A stretch of DNA of 64,000 bases from Coriobacteriaceae bacterium (GCA_025757745.1 CP107217.1:620001-684000); one strand, 5' to 3'; shown: positions 7,771 to 17,513, counted from the first letter of the stretch. A program made the numbers and translations. Notes: generated by a model not told the origin, from the sequence alone.

Positions 7771-8508
7771 ATGGAACCTATTGCACACATACATACCGAT
7801 CTGCCGCAGAAGTTCGGCATTCCGCGCAACAGCTTTTTGGCGCCCCATTTGCAGGGACGCATCGTCTTTGAACCGGAATTTGCCTCCAACGCAGCAGTTG
7901 AGGGTCTGGATTCCTTCTCTCACCTATGGCTGCTCTGGCGCTTCGAAAACGGCACGCCCGGCGGCACGGCTAAGGACATAGCCGCCGATGCCAAAAAGCA
8001 GGACAGGTCCGGAACTAATGCCAAGTGGTCGAAAACCGTGCGTCCGCCGCGTCTGGGCGGAGCCGAGCGTGTGGGCGTCTTTGCCACGCGCAGTCCGTTT
8101 CGCCCTAATCCCATCGGTCTCACCTGCGTCAAGCTTGATCGTGTCGAGCTCACCGACGATGGTCCCATCATCCATGTGTTGGGGGCCGACCTGCGCGACG
8201 GCACGCCCATCTACGACATTAAGCCCTACATTCCGTTTGCGGATTGCCACCCGGATGCGACCGGCGGCTGGATTGAGGATGCGCCGTGGCAAGAGCTCGA
8301 CGTCGAGTTTCCGCAAGCGCTGCAGGATATGGTCCCGCCTACAAAGCTTCCTGGCTTGGTTGAGGTTCTTCGCCAGGATCCGCGCCGCGCGGGCAGCAAG
8401 CACGAGCCAAACCGTGTTTATCACTTGGCCTTCGCCGAGCTCGACATATCTTTTACGGTCGATGAAACCCGGCTAACCGTAGTCGCCGTCAACGACGCGC
8501 AAGACTAA
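7771..8508 (+). CDS. trmO: tRNA (adenine(37)-N6)-methyltransferase TrmO (YaeB/TsaA family)
   Basis: 245 aa from ATG 7771; the ATG at 7762 is an alternative. The frame remains open to 7678, but those codons are low-complexity and run up to the divergent regulator. No Shine-Dalgarno is visible, and a TACAAT stands at 7759-7764, so a leaderless start is possible. ATRSPFRPNPIGLT is the signature of the family, and DGTPIYDIKPYIP follows. TrmO methylates N6-threonylcarbamoyladenosine at position 37 of certain tRNAs with SAM. The core ends near residue 160; the rest is the usual C-terminal extension. Confidence 0.9.
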   Translation: MEPIAHIHTDLPQKFGIPRNSFLAPHLQGRIVFEPEFASNAAVEGLDSFSHLWLLWRFENGTPGGTAKDIAADAKKQDRSGTNAKWSKTVRPPRLGGAERVGVFATRSPFRPNPIGLTCVKLDRVELTDDGPIIHVLGADLRDGTPIYDIKPYIPFADCHPDATGGWIEDAPWQELDVEFPQALQDMVPPTKLPGLVEVLRQDPRRAGSKHEPNRVYHLAFAELDISFTVDETRLTVVAVNDAQD

Positions 8509-8620
8509 TCAGCCATTCGTCCGCACCCGTCAAATTAAGAGCCAAACCCCATGCCAAAACCGCCCATGCTGGTGGACAATAACGCCTACCAAAACAATCC
8601 GCTTTGCATGGGAGCTCAGC

Positions 8621-9832
8621 ATGAAATACGACTTTACTTCGCTTATCGACCGCCACGGCATGGACGCCATCGCCGTTGACTCCTGGGGCGAGATTCCCGG
8701 CATGGCTCCGAACGCACCCGACGAGGGCTTCGACCGCATCCCCATGTGGGTAGCGGACATGAACTTTGCCACGGTGCCCACGGTCCAGGAGTACATCATT
8801 CAGCGCGCCCAGCATCCCATGTTTGGCTATTTCAATCCGCGCGACGAGTACTTCGACCGCATCATCGAATGGCAGACCCGCCGTAATGGCGTCGAAGGCC
8901 TGCTCCCTGAGCATATCGGCTACGAAAACGGCGTACTGGGCGGTGTCGTGTCGACGTTGCGCGCATATGTCCAGCCGGGCGATGCGGTGCTGGTCCACAG
9001 TCCCACCTACATCGGCTTTACCAAGTCCATCGAGGCCGCGGGCTATCGCATTGTCCACAGCCCGCTTAAACTCGACGACCAAGGCGTGTGGCGCATGGAC
9101 TTTGAGGACATGGAGCGCAAACTCGCACAAAACCATATCCATGCCGCCGTGTTCTGCTCGCCGCACAATCCCTGCGGCCGCGTATGGGAGCGCGACGAGA
9201 TCGAGCGCGCCATGGATATCTATCGCCAGCACGATTGCGTGGTGATCTCGGATGAGATTTGGTCCGATATCATCCTGCCGGGTCACAAGCATATCCCGAC
9301 GCAGTCGGTGAGCGAGGATGCCCGCATGCGCACGGTTGCCCTCTATGCGCCCAGCAAGACGTTTAACCTGGCGGGCCTGGTCGGCAGCTACCACATCATC
9401 TATAACGAGACGCTGCGCGACCGCGTGTGCGCCGTGTCCAACAAGACGCACTACAACGAGATGAACGTCCTCTCCATGCATGCGCTTATCGGTGCCTACC
9501 AGCCGCAAGGCTACGAGTGGGTTGATGAGCTCAATGAGGTCATCGAGGGCAACGTCGACTACTTCTGCAATTACGTGGACAAGCATTTTGCGGGCGTGTC
9601 CTATTCGCGTCCGCAGGGCACCTACATGGTGTTTCTGGACTGCACCGAGTGGTGCCGCGAGCATGGCCGCGATATTCAGTGGCTGCTCGACGAGGGCGCT
9701 CGTGTGGGCGTGGGGTATCAGGACGGCCGCCCGTTCCACGGGCCCTGCCACATTCGCGTGAATCTGGCACTGCCCCTTTCGCGGGTAAAGGAGGCGTGTG
9801 AGCGCCTGGACCGCTACGTTTTTGGGGTATAG
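8621..9832 (+). CDS. patB: PatB/MalY family cystathionine beta-lyase (PLP aminotransferase fold I)
   Basis: 403 aa. PLP enzyme that cleaves cystathionine or cysteine conjugates to a thiol, pyruvate and ammonia. Visible motifs: PMWVADMNF near residue 42 (typical of MalY/PatB), SPHNPCGRVW around 186, SDEIWSDI around 209, and the Schiff-base Lys246 in APSKTFNLAG. The C-terminal HIRVNLALP carries the carboxylate-binding Arg. Start ATG after gggagctcagc. Monocistronic, ending at a large hairpin. Could also act as an aminotransferase, but the MalY-type N-terminus favours the lyase. Confidence 0.9.
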   Translation: MKYDFTSLIDRHGMDAIAVDSWGEIPGMAPNAPDEGFDRIPMWVADMNFATVPTVQEYIIQRAQHPMFGYFNPRDEYFDRIIEWQTRRNGVEGLLPEHIGYENGVLGGVVSTLRAYVQPGDAVLVHSPTYIGFTKSIEAAGYRIVHSPLKLDDQGVWRMDFEDMERKLAQNHIHAAVFCSPHNPCGRVWERDEIERAMDIYRQHDCVVISDEIWSDIILPGHKHIPTQSVSEDARMRTVALYAPSKTFNLAGLVGSYHIIYNETLRDRVCAVSNKTHYNEMNVLSMHALIGAYQPQGYEWVDELNEVIEGNVDYFCNYVDKHFAGVSYSRPQGTYMVFLDCTEWCREHGRDIQWLLDEGARVGVGYQDGRPFHGPCHIRVNLALPLSRVKEACERLDRYVFGV

Positions 9833-9854
9833 GGGGGCGCTCGATTCGAGTGCT

Positions 9855-9897
9855 GCCCCATGCGCCCACGCCGTCAAAATGCGTGGGCGCATGGGGC
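9855..9897. terminator. 17-bp perfect hairpin between convergent genes
   Basis: Arms gccccatgcgcccacgc and its exact complement around 9 nt. No T-run on either side. It lies between the converging patB and PPOX genes and probably acts on both transcripts. Confidence 0.6.
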
Positions 9898-9929
9898 GCA
9901 GAGGGTAGCGAGCGCGTTTTTCGCATTCG

Positions 9930-10409
9930 CTACTTTTCCTGAATCTGCTTGCCGCAAAGATGCTCAATTGAAATCTCGTAGAGTTGGACGCCCTTGATGT
10001 CTTTGGCGATTTCTTCCTCGACTTCTTCGGCAGAAGGGTAGTACTTAAGCGCGAGCTGGCGGACTTTGTCCTCGATAAACGCAGGCGCTTCATCTACCAG
10101 GCGGCAACGGCCAAAGACCACAGTGCTCATGACGTAAGGAGCCCAGTCGCCGTCCTTGTACCACTCGTTGCCGTAAACGGTAAAGCAGACTTTATCGTCA
10201 CGCCTGAGCGAATCGACCTTGTGGCCGGCCTTGGCGCCATGGAAATAAATCTTGTCGTGCTCGGCGTCAAAGAAGTAGTTGACGGGAATGGCATAGGGGT
10301 AGCCATCATCGCCGTTGACGGCAAAGACGCCGCGCTTACAGGTGGCGAGCAACTCGCGCGCTTCCTCGTCAGTGATGGCGCGTTTCTTTCGACGTAAGGG
10401 CCTAAACAT
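9930..10409 (-). CDS. Pyridoxamine 5'-phosphate oxidase-family flavoprotein
   Basis: 159 aa; the ATG at 10409 follows AAAGGAAG and is preferred to the one at 10448. Split-barrel FMN fold: GVFAVNGDDGYPYAIPVNYFF is the N-terminal strand pair (shown as adjoining strands), IYFHGAKAGHK the FMN-phosphate region, and KVCFTVYG the following strand. Closest in look to the small Nim-like or general nitroreductase-type PPOX proteins common in gut anaerobes, not PdxH. The substrate is unknown. It is the last gene before the convergent patB; the hybrid kinase gene lies upstream on the same strand, 42 nt away, so co-transcription is possible. Confidence 0.82.
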   Translation of the reverse strand: MFRPLRRKKRAITDEEARELLATCKRGVFAVNGDDGYPYAIPVNYFFDAEHDKIYFHGAKAGHKVDSLRRDDKVCFTVYGNEWYKDGDWAPYVMSTVVFGRCRLVDEAPAFIEDKVRQLALKYYPSAEEVEEEIAKDIKGVQLYEISIEHLCGKQIQEK

Positions 10410-10451
10410 CGTTGGCTTCCTTTCTGGCTGTGCATGGTGGTTGAGCACAGA

Positions 10452-13253
10452 CTATAGCGAAACGGATCCGTATTTCTTGATGCGGGCGAGTATGTTTTTG
10501 AGCTTGTTAAAGTCGAGCGGTTTGGGCAGATGGGCGTTCATACCGGCATCGTGTGCCGCCTTGGCGTCCTCGTTGAAGGCGTTGGCAGTGAGCGCGATGA
10601 TGGGGATGTCGGCTGCATCGGCCTTTTCGCTCAGACGAATCGCGCGGGTTGCCTCGTAGCCATCCATGCCCGGCATCATGATGTCCATCAGGATCGCATC
10701 GAAGCTGCCGGCGGGACGACTAACGTATAGGTCGACTGCTTTGTTGCCGTCGGCGGCGCGCGTTACGACGATGCCTTCGCTTTCGAGTAGAGCCTGGGCA
10801 ATTTCGGCATTGAGCTCGTTGTCTTCTGCCAAAAGGACGTTCATGCCGGCAAGCGAGCAACTGTATGTCTGCTTGGACGCACGTTCTTTTGCCTGAGGGT
10901 TCTTGTCGATATCGAGCGGTATCTGGACGTTGAACGTGCTTCCCGCGCCAACCTCACTCGAAATCTCAATCGTGCCGCCCATCATATCGATGAGCGATTT
11001 GACGATAGACATGCCAATGCCGGTTCCTTGGAACTTGCTGCGCGCATCGTCGCCTTCCTGGGCAAACGGCTCGTAAATGTGCGTCAAAAACTCGGGCGTC
11101 ATACCAATGCCGGTATCCGAGACGCTAAAGCAAAACACGGCGTGCTCGTCGTCGACCGGTTTGATGGTCGATGAGAACGTGACGGTGCCTCCGTGCTTGT
11201 TGTACTTGATGCTGTTGTCGAGCAGGTTGACAAGGATCTGCCGAATATGGGTGGGGCTGCCGATCATATATTGGTCGACAGCGTAGGGCTCGCTGGTGTC
11301 GAGCATGGTTATGCCGCGGTCCGATGCGCGGAGCTTGCACAGTACGAGCGCATTGTCGCACAGCTCTTTAAGGTTGAATGATTCGTGCTCGAGCGTCACT
11401 TTGCACTCCTCGATCCTGCCCATCTCGAGGATGTCGTTAATCAGTGACAGCAGGTGATTGGCGGCAACGCGCGCCTTGGCGCGGCTTTCGCGGGCGACCT
11501 GCATGTCGCCTTCTCTCAATTCCTCAATTTCGATAAGGCCTAGGATGCCGTTGAGCGGCGTGCGGATGTCGTGGCTCATGCGCGTGAGGAAAGCGGTTTT
11601 GGCGGCGTTGGCGGCATCAGCTTTCTGCCGTTCCTCCTGTGCGCGGTAAAGCGACCAGACAAGGATGGCGATGCTGGTGAGCAAGATGCAGATGATAACA
11701 GTCGCAATGGCGGTGCGGTTACGATAGAAAAACTGGAACGTGTTCGATTCTTGCGCCGAGTACGATGTGGGGAAATAGCTGTTTGCAGAGAGCGATTCAC
11801 CTGCATTGACGATGCCCTTATTGATGATTCCCAGCAGCTCGGGCTTGCCGCGCGAAATTAAACACGATAGCTGCGCCGTGTTGGTGAGTTCCTGTGTTTC
11901 GAAATCCTCGATGTCGTAGGTGTCGCGGAGAGTTTCCAGGCGCGTGCTGGGGACAATGATGCAACGTGCCTTCCCCTCATTGAGGGCTTTGAGCACCTCG
12001 CCGTCATTCGAGTACTCGGTTACTGTTGCGTTCGGGAAGAGACTTTCGAGCTCAAAACGGTTAACGATTGTGTTCTTTGTACAAGCGATGTTCTTAAGGT
12101 CGCTGTTCAGGTTTTTGCCACTGTGAATGGCGGTCAGCGAAACCGTTCCCATCGAGTTTGACTGGATGACTCCTGTCTGCTCGGCGAGCCAGTAGTCGCG
12201 AAACAATGGCAGGGCGACATCGATGGTTCCGTTGGAAAGGGCTTTGATCATTTGCCTGTTGTTCGAGAGTGCGATTGTTTTGACCGTAATACCAAACTTG
12301 TCGTGCAGCGTCGTTGCAAGCGAGGCGAGCGATCCTTCCATCTCGCCGTCGTCATTTTGCGTGCAGTAGGGAAGTTGGTTTTTAAGATAGCCGAGCGTGA
12401 TGGTATTGCCGTTTGCTTTGAGCCAGGTGGTCTCGGGGCCGGTGAGCGATGACGAGCCACTGTTTTGGGTCGAGTAACTCGATTTGACTTCCTCGTTATA
12501 GCGCGGGTTATCGCGGGCGATGGTCGTCATGGCGGCGTTGATGTCGTTCATCAGATCGGGGCGGCTTTTGGGAACGGCAAAATAGTAGTCGCTCGAGCCT
12601 ACGTAGAACATGGGTGACGCATCGGGCGACGAAATGGTATCGTTCATGATGACGGCGTCGACCTCGCCGTCTGCAAGCGCCTCAAAGAGGGCACTGCCGG
12701 TGTCGATTTCTTTATAGGTGCAGGTGACGCCTTCGTCGGCGAGCCACTGCTGGCCGACGATAGTTTGCATAACGCCAGAGTTGCAGCCGATGGTGAGGCC
12801 TTGGAGCGCCTGGGGGTCACCCTTGGCCAGATCGTCGCGGTCGGGCCTGGCGTAGATGTAGTAGCGCTCGGTGCCCTCGGGGTTCGAGGAAAAGAGCAGC
12901 TTCTGCTCGCGCTCTGCCGAATACGAGATGTTGGGCATGAGGTCGATTTCGCCTGCTTCGAGCATGTCCATAAGCTCGGAGAAGGTGCCGCTAACGTATT
13001 CGTATTGCCAGCCCTTTGTGTAATACGAGAGGGTCTGGAGGTACTCGTAGCCCCACCCCGAGAGTCGCTCGCCCGGCATGCCTTCCTGGAAGCCTTTGTT
13101 GTTGACGAGCCAGCCAACGCGGACCGTCTTGACCTGCTGGTCGGAGTCGGCGGCAAAGGCGGGAGCGGGCATGACGGCGCTCAGTATGGCGAGCGCGGCA
13201 AGCGCGACGGCCAGGGTGCGATATAGAGCCAAGCGAAAGACAGCGGAAGGTTT
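10452..13253 (-). CDS. Hybrid sensor histidine kinase with two periplasmic-type solute-binding domains
   Basis: 933 aa from the GTG at 13253, chosen because AGGA lies 6 nt upstream and it starts a clean signal peptide ending PAFA. An ATG at 13289 would add 12 residues without a good ribosome site. Two family-3 solute-binding-like domains follow (about residues 35-260 and 265-500), then one membrane helix (TAIATVIICILLTS), a HisKA domain with SHDIRTPLNG, an HATPase domain with NLLDNS, DTGIGM and GTGIGMS, and a C-terminal receiver with ILMDIMMPG. It resembles EvgS/BvgS-type sensors without the phosphotransfer domain. No partner response regulator is adjacent. It likely senses an extracellular amino-acid-like ligand. 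Confidence 0.9.
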   Translation of the reverse strand, partial: KPSAVFRLALYRTLAVALAALAILSAVMPAPAFAADSDQQVKTVRVGWLVNNKGFQEGMPGERLSGWGYEYLQTLSYYTKGWQYEYVSGTFSELMDMLEAGEIDLMPNISYSAEREQKLLFSSNPEGTERYYIYARPDRDDLAKGDPQALQGLTIGCNSGVMQTIVGQQWLADEGVTCTYKEIDTGSALFEALADGEVDAVIMNDTISSPDASPMFYVGSSDYYFAVPKSRPDLMNDINAAMTTIARDNPRYNEEVKSSYSTQNSGSSSLTGPETTWLKANGNTITLGYLKNQLPYCTQNDDGEMEGSLASLATTLHDKFGITVKTIALSNNRQMIKALSNGTIDVALPLFRDYWLAEQTGVIQSNSMGTVSLTAIHSGKNLNSDLKNIACTKNTIVNRFELESLFPNATVTEYSNDGEVLKALNEGKARCIIVPSTRLETLRDTYDIEDFETQELTNTAQLSCLISRGKPELLGIINKGIVNAGESLSANSYFPTSYSAQESNTFQFFYRNRTAIATVIICILLTSIAILVWSLYRAQEERQKADAANAAKTAFLTRMSHDIRTPLNGILGLIEIEELREGDMQVARESRAKARVAANHLLSLINDILEMGRIEECKVTLEHESFNLKELCDNALVLCKLRASDRGITMLDTSEPYAVDQYMIGSPTHIRQILVNLLDNSIKYNKHGGTVTFSSTIKPVDDEHAVFCFSVSDTGIGMTPEFLTHIYEPFAQEGDDARSKFQGTGIGMSIVKSLIDMMGGTIEISSEVGAGSTFNVQIPLDIDKNPQAKERASKQTYSCSLAGMNVLLAEDNELNAEIAQALLESEGIVVTRAADGNKAVDLYVSRPAGSFDAILMDIMMPGMDGYEATRAIRLSEKADAADIPIIALTANAFNEDAKAAHDAGMNAHLPKPLDFNKLKNILARIKKYGSVSL

Positions 13254-13401
13254 CACATGAAATCCTATCGAGTTGAGACAGTTTCGCATAAGGATACCAG
13301 CTCAGCCTGCCCATTCAGCCGCCGCACCGCTAAACGGTCACTCCCGGCAGTTGGGGACAATAACGAGCGAATTTGATTGGGCGTCTGGAAAAGGGGTCGC
13401 G

Positions 13402-13827
13402 ATGAACAAGTTGAGGACGCTTGCCGACGTGTTGCGCCAGGCTGGCTTTGCACGCATCACGGGCCTGTTTCTCGTCTTCTATCTGCTGTGCTCGACGGCC
13501 GTCTGGCTGTCCGAGCCCACGACCCTTACGTTTGGCGACGGCCTCTGGTTTAGCTTTGAGACCGTATCGACCATCGGCTTTGGCGATATCCCGGCCGAGA
13601 CGCCGGTTGCCCGCGCTATCACTGTCGTTTTGAGCGTCATCAGCATCTTCTACATCGCCATGCTCACGGGCGTGGCGGTGAACTACTGCAATACGCTCAT
13701 CAAGATGCGCCAAAAGGACACCATGGCGCGCTTTATGGACGATCTTGAGCATTTGGAAGAGCTCGATCGTGACGAGCTTGCCGACCTATCGCGCCGTGTG
13801 CGCGAATATCGCCGACGCCAACGCTAG
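13402..13827 (+). CDS. Two-helix potassium channel protein
   Basis: 141 aa; start ATG 13402 after ggaaaagggg. The frame opens earlier at 13273, but that would overlap the divergent kinase gene. Two membrane helices (residues about 18-36 and 74-98) flank a pore loop with TVSTIGFGD, a variant of the TVGYGD selectivity filter. The C-terminus is a charged helix of about 35 residues, with repeated Asp/Glu/Arg. It should form a tetrameric K+ channel, with no visible RCK or cyclic-nucleotide domain. It is followed 36 nt later by the LOG-family gene. Confidence 0.85.
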   Translation: MNKLRTLADVLRQAGFARITGLFLVFYLLCSTAVWLSEPTTLTFGDGLWFSFETVSTIGFGDIPAETPVARAITVVLSVISIFYIAMLTGVAVNYCNTLIKMRQKDTMARFMDDLEHLEELDRDELADLSRRVREYRRRQR

Positions 13828-13863
13828 AACGGGCGCCGCGCGTCACGATGAGGGGGACTAAAT

Positions 13864-14397
13864 ATGAATATCACGGTATACCTGGGCGCCAGCGTTGGTA
13901 ACGACCCAGCATTTTTGCCTGCGGTGCAAGAGCTGGGCAACTGGATTGGCTCCAACGGGCACGCGCTGGTATACGGCGGGTCCAAATCGGGCCTGATGGG
14001 TGCGCTCGCCGATAGCGTACTCGATGCCGGTGGACACGTGACGGGCGTGGAGCCGAGCTTTTTTATCGAGGCCGAGTTTCAGCACGATGGCATCGACGAC
14101 CTCATCGTGACGAGCGACATGGCCGAGCGCAAGGCCAAGATGATTGAGCTCGGTGACGCGTTCATCGCCTTTCCCGGTGGGACGGGTACGCTCGAGGAGA
14201 TTGCCGAGGTCATGTCGGCCGTGTCGCTGGGGCATCTGAGTGCGCCGTGCATCCTGTATAACCTGGACGGTTACTACAACGACCTCAAGGCGCTGCTCGG
14301 ACACATGATTGATAAGGGCTTATCGAGCCCGCAGCGCCAGCACGGCATTTACTTTGCCGACGATTTGCGCGAGATTGCCTCGATTATTACCGGATAA
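13864..14397 (+). CDS. LOG-family protein (TIGR00730-type nucleoside monophosphate phosphoribohydrolase)
   Basis: 177 aa. Rossmann-like fold with VYGGSKSGLMG near residue 37 and the active-site motif PGGTGTLEE near 102, the hallmark of lysine-decarboxylase-like LOG proteins. Characterised members cleave adenine (or cytokinin base) from nucleoside 5'-monophosphates. Starts after a short gap from the K+ channel gene, with aggggg upstream, so the two may be co-transcribed. Physiological substrate unknown. Confidence 0.88.
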   Translation: MNITVYLGASVGNDPAFLPAVQELGNWIGSNGHALVYGGSKSGLMGALADSVLDAGGHVTGVEPSFFIEAEFQHDGIDDLIVTSDMAERKAKMIELGDAFIAFPGGTGTLEEIAEVMSAVSLGHLSAPCILYNLDGYYNDLKALLGHMIDKGLSSPQRQHGIYFADDLREIASIITG

Positions 14398-14522
14398 GTC
14401 TTGAGCCTGCCCCACTATGACTCCCAATGGTGCCGTTTGCGGCGCAGATGGTTGGCTCGTTCGGGCAACGCTCGCTCTACAATAAAACGTATCTTTGTCG
14501 ATTTTGACCACGGGAGGTCCCG

Positions 14523-15824
14523 ATGGATAACCTTGCAAAACCCAAAAACCGTGCGCTGTTTTTAGTGAGCGTGGCCGTGACCGGTGCGTTTGCGGGCGCC
14601 GCGGTCTGGCTGTTTTTCTTTGCGATGGAGCACGGTATCGACTATCTATGGACCGAGATCCCTCATATGCTGGGCGTCGCTTCGCCCGAGCTCGCGAGCG
14701 GTCCGTTCGGTTTTTTGCCGTACCCGTTTTTCGTCTGCCTGCTGGGCGGCCTGCTGATCGGTCTGTACGAAAAGATGACGGGCACCAAGACCGATGACCT
14801 CAACCAGGTGATGGCCAAGGTTAAGCAAGACGGTCGCTACCCGTACGACAACCTCGGCAAGCTTTCGCTTGCGGCATTGCTGCCGCTGCTGTTTGGCGGA
14901 AGCATTGGACCGGAGGCCGGCCTGACCGGCGTTATCGCGGGTCTGTGCAGCTGGGTCGGCGACCGCATGCGTCGCTTTGGCGCCGAGTTTAGGGAGCTTA
15001 CGCTGCTGGGTACCCAGGCTGCCCTGACGGCGCTCTTTACCGCGCCCGTGTTTGGCTTTGTGGCGCCGCTCGCCGGTAGCGCCGACGGCCAGGGCGCTAA
15101 TGACGATGAGTCCGCGTCCGATGAGATCACGATCAAGCTTCCCAAGGCGCAAAAGACCGTGGTCTACGGCATTGCGATTGCCGGCGGTCTGGGTACCTAC
15201 CTGCTGCTTGGCCAGCTTGTGGGCGGCGGCATGGGCATGCCCAGGTTCGAGGCCGCCGAGGTGGGCAACCTGGAGCTTACCTGGCTTATTCCTCTGTCGC
15301 TGATCGGAACAATCTGCGGCTGGCTGTACTTTGTCTCTGAGCATGCAAGCGAGGCACTGTCCCATGCCATAGGGGGGCGCCCTGTCGTCAAGGCCATGCT
15401 AGCCGGTCTGGCGCTCGCCATCTGTGGCACGGTCCTGCCCTACACTATGTTTGCCGGCGAGACCCAAGCCGACGTGCTCATGGAGACCTATCTGACCATT
15501 CCCGCTGGCGTGCTTATCGCGACCGGTCTTGTTAAGGCCATGCTGACGCCCGCCCTCATCAACCTCGGTTGGCGCGGCGGTCACTTCTTCCCGGTTATCT
15601 TTTCGGGCGTGAGCCTGGGCTACGGCCTTGCCATCCTTACCGGCGCCAATCCGGTCTTTTGCGTCGCCGTCTGCACGGCATCGACGATGGGTGCGGTCAT
15701 GCGTCAGCCGGTCATGGTCGTGGGCCTGCTGCTCATGTGTTTCCCGCTCAAGGGTATCGTCTGCATGATCATCGCCGCCGTCATTGCGGCAGGCATTCCG
15801 CTGCCCAAGCCGCTGCGCAAGTAG
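14523..15824 (+). CDS. ClC-family voltage-gated chloride channel/antiporter
   Basis: 433 aa, about ten hydrophobic helices. GSIGPEAGLTG near residue 128 is the ClC G-x-x-G-P-E selectivity motif, which includes the gating Glu. GGHFFPVIFSG near residue 352 is the second conserved loop. ClC proteins move chloride, fluoride or similar anions as channels or as H+ antiporters. Start ATG follows gggaggtcc. Which transport mode applies cannot be settled from the sequence read. Confidence 0.88.
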   Translation: MDNLAKPKNRALFLVSVAVTGAFAGAAVWLFFFAMEHGIDYLWTEIPHMLGVASPELASGPFGFLPYPFFVCLLGGLLIGLYEKMTGTKTDDLNQVMAKVKQDGRYPYDNLGKLSLAALLPLLFGGSIGPEAGLTGVIAGLCSWVGDRMRRFGAEFRELTLLGTQAALTALFTAPVFGFVAPLAGSADGQGANDDESASDEITIKLPKAQKTVVYGIAIAGGLGTYLLLGQLVGGGMGMPRFEAAEVGNLELTWLIPLSLIGTICGWLYFVSEHASEALSHAIGGRPVVKAMLAGLALAICGTVLPYTMFAGETQADVLMETYLTIPAGVLIATGLVKAMLTPALINLGWRGGHFFPVIFSGVSLGYGLAILTGANPVFCVAVCTASTMGAVMRQPVMVVGLLLMCFPLKGIVCMIIAAVIAAGIPLPKPLRK

Positions 15825-15913
15825 CGCGGTGGCGCACGCCGGGGACATGCCGTTTGCCACGGATTTGCGGGGAGGGGGGCGATCACTCCCTTCGTGGATC
15901 GAGACTCGCATGC

Positions 15914-16612
15914 TTACAGATCGCGTACTCGATAAACCTTGGTGCTGACGGCGCAGCTCAGTGCGCATAGCACGAGGGCCAGCGCGGCAATTCCTGCGCA
16001 CAGACAGCCGAGGACGGCAGGATCGGGGTTCGCCCCGGCAATCGACATAAGCCAGTTGCTGATGGGGTTGGAGGAGCTCAGCGTGGCCATGGCAAGGCAA
16101 CCGAGCAAGGCAAACAGACCAACGGACAGGCGCAGCGCCTCCATGTGTCCAAAACGAAAGAACAGCGGCTGCGTCAAAAACACCATCATGAGGGAGATGA
16201 GCATCGAGGCTGCCGACGCGGCTGCGATCTCAAAGACGGCCTGTCCCGTCGGGGGAATGCCCGCATTATTGAAGAGTGGGATGGTGACGATGTTCAACAG
16301 TGCAGCCGCACATGCCATGATGGCCGAGAAAGCAACGATACACAGGTAGCGTGCGCAGATGATGTCTTTGCGCGAGAGGGGCAGCATTGCCCGATAACGC
16401 TCCCATCCGTTTTGATTGTCGAAGCCGGCCAGCGAGTTCATGACCATGATGGGCGACATGGCGCTGACCGCGCAGGCGCCGGCACTCATGCCGGAATCTC
16501 CATCCGATGCGTTGGCGAGAGTCAGCACGACGAATATGAACAGGCCGACGCCCGCGATACTCGGGATAAGCGTGCGAACGATGGCGAGCTCGGACATAAA
16601 GGCGCGTTTCAT
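15914..16612 (-). CDS. ABC transporter permease (ABC-2-like)
   Basis: 232 aa with about six hydrophobic helices. Its ATG (16612) overlaps the TGA of the ATPase gene by 4 nt, so the two are translationally coupled. Third gene of a GntR/ATPase/permease operon, an arrangement like Bacillus ytrAB-type or bacitracin/lantibiotic-responsive transporters. Substrate unknown; a role in cell-envelope stress or drug export is inference from the operon type. Confidence 0.8.
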   Translation of the reverse strand: MKRAFMSELAIVRTLIPSIAGVGLFIFVVLTLANASDGDSGMSAGACAVSAMSPIMVMNSLAGFDNQNGWERYRAMLPLSRKDIICARYLCIVAFSAIMACAAALLNIVTIPLFNNAGIPPTGQAVFEIAAASAASMLISLMMVFLTQPLFFRFGHMEALRLSVGLFALLGCLAMATLSSSNPISNWLMSIAGANPDPAVLGCLCAGIAALALVLCALSCAVSTKVYRVRDL

Positions 16613-17490
16613 TTCGAAGCCCCTTTCAGCATGAGGCGAAGATAATCATCAATGGTTGCCCGATCGCAGGGAATCTCGGGAAAGGCCTCGAGCGTATCGC
16701 GACGGTTGGGCACGAGCACGTCCACGCTGTAGGCGTGGTGGGCGGCGCGGGCGCCTTCGACGCAAGCCGTAAGCTCGGCGGCCTGTGCTTGGGTACAGTG
16801 GGCGATGCCGGCGCGGTCGGTAATGTCCTCGCGCGGCAGGTCAAACACAATCGAGCCGTTATCGATACAGATGACGCGGTCGGCAGTGCGATCGAGGTCG
16901 GACGTAATGTGGCTCGAGAGCAGCACGCTGCGCTGGCCGTCGGCGACAAAGGCAAGCAGCTCATCAAGCAGTTCCTCGCGTGCCATGGGATCGAGGCCCG
17001 CGGTGGCTTCGTCCAAAACGAGCAGCTTGGCATTGTGGCTGAGCGCACAGGCGAGCTGCAGTTTCATGCCCATGCCGCGGGAGAGGTCCTTGACCTTTGT
17101 CCTGGGATCGAGGCCAAATCGGTTGATGAATCCGGCGAACGTTTTGCGGTCCCACGTGGGGTACGCAGGGCCTACGAGCGACTCGATCTGGCCCACCCTG
17201 AGCGTGGAGGGGAAGGGGCACGTGTCCAGGACAAGACCGACGCGGGAGTGCAAGCAGCGCTGCGCTTCATCGGGCGCGTCGGCGCCACAGCGCTGCCCAA
17301 ACAGGTGCACCTCGCCGACATCGAGTTTGATAAGCCCAAGCGCGGCGCGAATAGTCGTCGTCTTGCCGGCACCGTTTACGCCCACAAAGCCGACAATCTG
17401 ACCGGGCTCCACGGCAAGCGTGACGTCGCGCAGCGAGAAACGGTCGCTCACGCGGCGCGATGCACCTTTGATTTCTAGCAAGTTTTGCAT
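16609..17490 (-). CDS. ABC transporter ATP-binding protein
   Basis: 293 aa. The frame extends to 17955, but that part is the antisense-like shadow of the GntR gene; ATG 17490 has AGAAAGG upstream and starts the typical ABC fold. Walker A GVNGAGKTT near residue 38, signature LSRGMGMK, Walker B LLVLDEATAGLD, and the H-loop SSHIT. The signature has SRGM in place of SGGQ, common in YtrB-like ATPases. It powers the permease encoded immediately downstream. Confidence 0.9.
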   Translation of the reverse strand: MQNLLEIKGASRRVSDRFSLRDVTLAVEPGQIVGFVGVNGAGKTTTIRAALGLIKLDVGEVHLFGQRCGADAPDEAQRCLHSRVGLVLDTCPFPSTLRVGQIESLVGPAYPTWDRKTFAGFINRFGLDPRTKVKDLSRGMGMKLQLACALSHNAKLLVLDEATAGLDPMAREELLDELLAFVADGQRSVLLSSHITSDLDRTADRVICIDNGSIVFDLPREDITDRAGIAHCTQAQAAELTACVEGARAAHHAYSVDVLVPNRRDTLEAFPEIPCDRATIDDYLRLMLKGASK

Positions 17491-17513
17491 GGTATAGCCT
17501 TTCTTGCAGATGG

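Noticed and set aside
8489..10093. 534-aa open frame on the minus strand
   Set aside because: Opposite patB, His/Ala-rich nonsense composition; patB has clear PLP motifs.
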